Assembly (NCBI RefSeq): GCF_044430645.1
Contig: NZ_JAWUDN010000001.1
Coordinates: 682,001 to 746,000 of the forward strand
DNA length: 64,000 nt
From: Ewingella allii
Lineage (GTDB): Bacteria > Pseudomonadota > Gammaproteobacteria > Enterobacterales > Enterobacteriaceae
Direction: 5' to 3'
The translations under genes and the position numbers were made by a program. The notes under the pieces were generated by a model, which was not told the origin of the DNA, made no database searches, and was given only the letters and a program-made list of their open reading frames with translations. Each line of letters starts with the position of its first letter. Position 1 is the first letter of the stretch. Positions 63,713-64,000 of this stretch are shown in pieces.

Positions 63713-64000
63713 TTAGAAAACACGCTTAAACGGCTTCACGGTCACGCTTTTATAGACGCCAGCGGCAACGTAAGGGTCAGCATCGGCCCAGGTCTGAGCA
63801 TCTTTCAGGGTTTCAAATTCAATGATAACCACTGAACCGGTCATGCCTGCCGCGCCCGGATCTGCACTGTCAATTGCAGGCGTTGGGCCAGCGACGATCA
63901 CGCGGCCTTCATCATGGAGCTTTTGCAAACGTTCGACGTGTGCAGGACGCGCAGCGGCACGTTTTTCCAAAGAGTCGGGTACATCTTCAGAATAAATTAC
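63713..64000 (-). CDS. yciI: YciI-family protein (5' end outside the window)
   Basis: 95 codons are visible, reading VIYSEDVPDSLEKR at the window edge; compared with E. coli YciI only about three N-terminal residues are missing. Dimeric alpha-beta-barrel fold; the conserved His of RPAHVERL and Asp of DSADPGAAG mark the putative active site. The E. coli/Haemophilus family function is unclear. A TTG at 63970 is not the real start. Confidence 0.93.
   Translation of the reverse strand, partial: VIYSEDVPDSLEKRAAARPAHVERLQKLHDEGRVIVAGPTPAIDSADPGAAGMTGSVVIIEFETLKDAQTWADADPYVAAGVYKSVTVKPFKRVF

Overview
This 64 kb window is a chromosomal segment of a gamma-proteobacterium of the order Enterobacterales. 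Most proteins look like close orthologues of E. coli K-12 proteins, and gene blocks keep E. coli order. The losses, replacements and insertions point to a Yersiniaceae-type genome (Rahnella, Ewingella or Rouxiella-like). That placement is inferred from gene content; no phylogeny was run.

Layout. (1) 1-16.0 kb: the conserved grxD / rnt-gloA-nemA-nemR / ydhL-ydhF / ydhKJI-slyA / slyB / anmK-mliC-pdxH-tyrS-pdxY / gstA block (glutaredoxin, RNase T, electrophile and methylglyoxal detoxification, an efflux pump, MarR control, vitamin B6 salvage). (2) 16.1-22.3 kb: an accessory stretch between gstA and dtpA with a DapA paralogue, a PAS-GGDEF-EAL protein with an altered GGDEF metal site, a small membrane protein, and a LysR / metallo-hydrolase / alpha-beta hydrolase module. 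(3) 22.4-31.3 kb: dtpA, a fused two-domain carboxymuconolactone-decarboxylase-like protein, and sapABCDF. (4) 31.4-38.3 kb: a Zur-box-controlled zinc GTPase, the Fur-controlled small RNA RyhB, then pspF / pspABCD-ycjX-ycjF. (5) 38.3-42.6 kb: a microcin V-type locus with a 63-residue precursor carrying a Gly-Ala leader, a membrane fusion protein and a peptidase-containing ABC transporter. (6) 42.7-64 kb: tRNA-Tyr, purU, ychJ, rssB, ugd and a UDP-glucuronate epimerase in the place of galU, hns, tdk, adhE, ychE, oppABCDF, yciU, clsA, yciY, a small zinc-ribbon gene and the 5'-truncated yciI.

Stress and nutrient control run through the window: NemR operators, a SlyA palindrome, a PhoP-like box before slyB, a Zur box, a Fur box, a sigma-54 promoter for pspA, an FNR-like box before adhE, and a stringent-type promoter for tRNA-Tyr. 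Peptide traffic is a second theme: DtpA, Sap and Opp import, and the microcin exporter.

The best candidate for an undescribed system is the microcin-like locus at 38.4-42.6 kb. Its exporter has the CvaB-type Cys32/His105/Asp121 triad and its precursor leader aligns without gaps to the 15-residue microcin V leader. The precursor lies divergently from the exporter and no immunity gene is recognisable. No CRISPR array, prophage or intact insertion sequence was seen.
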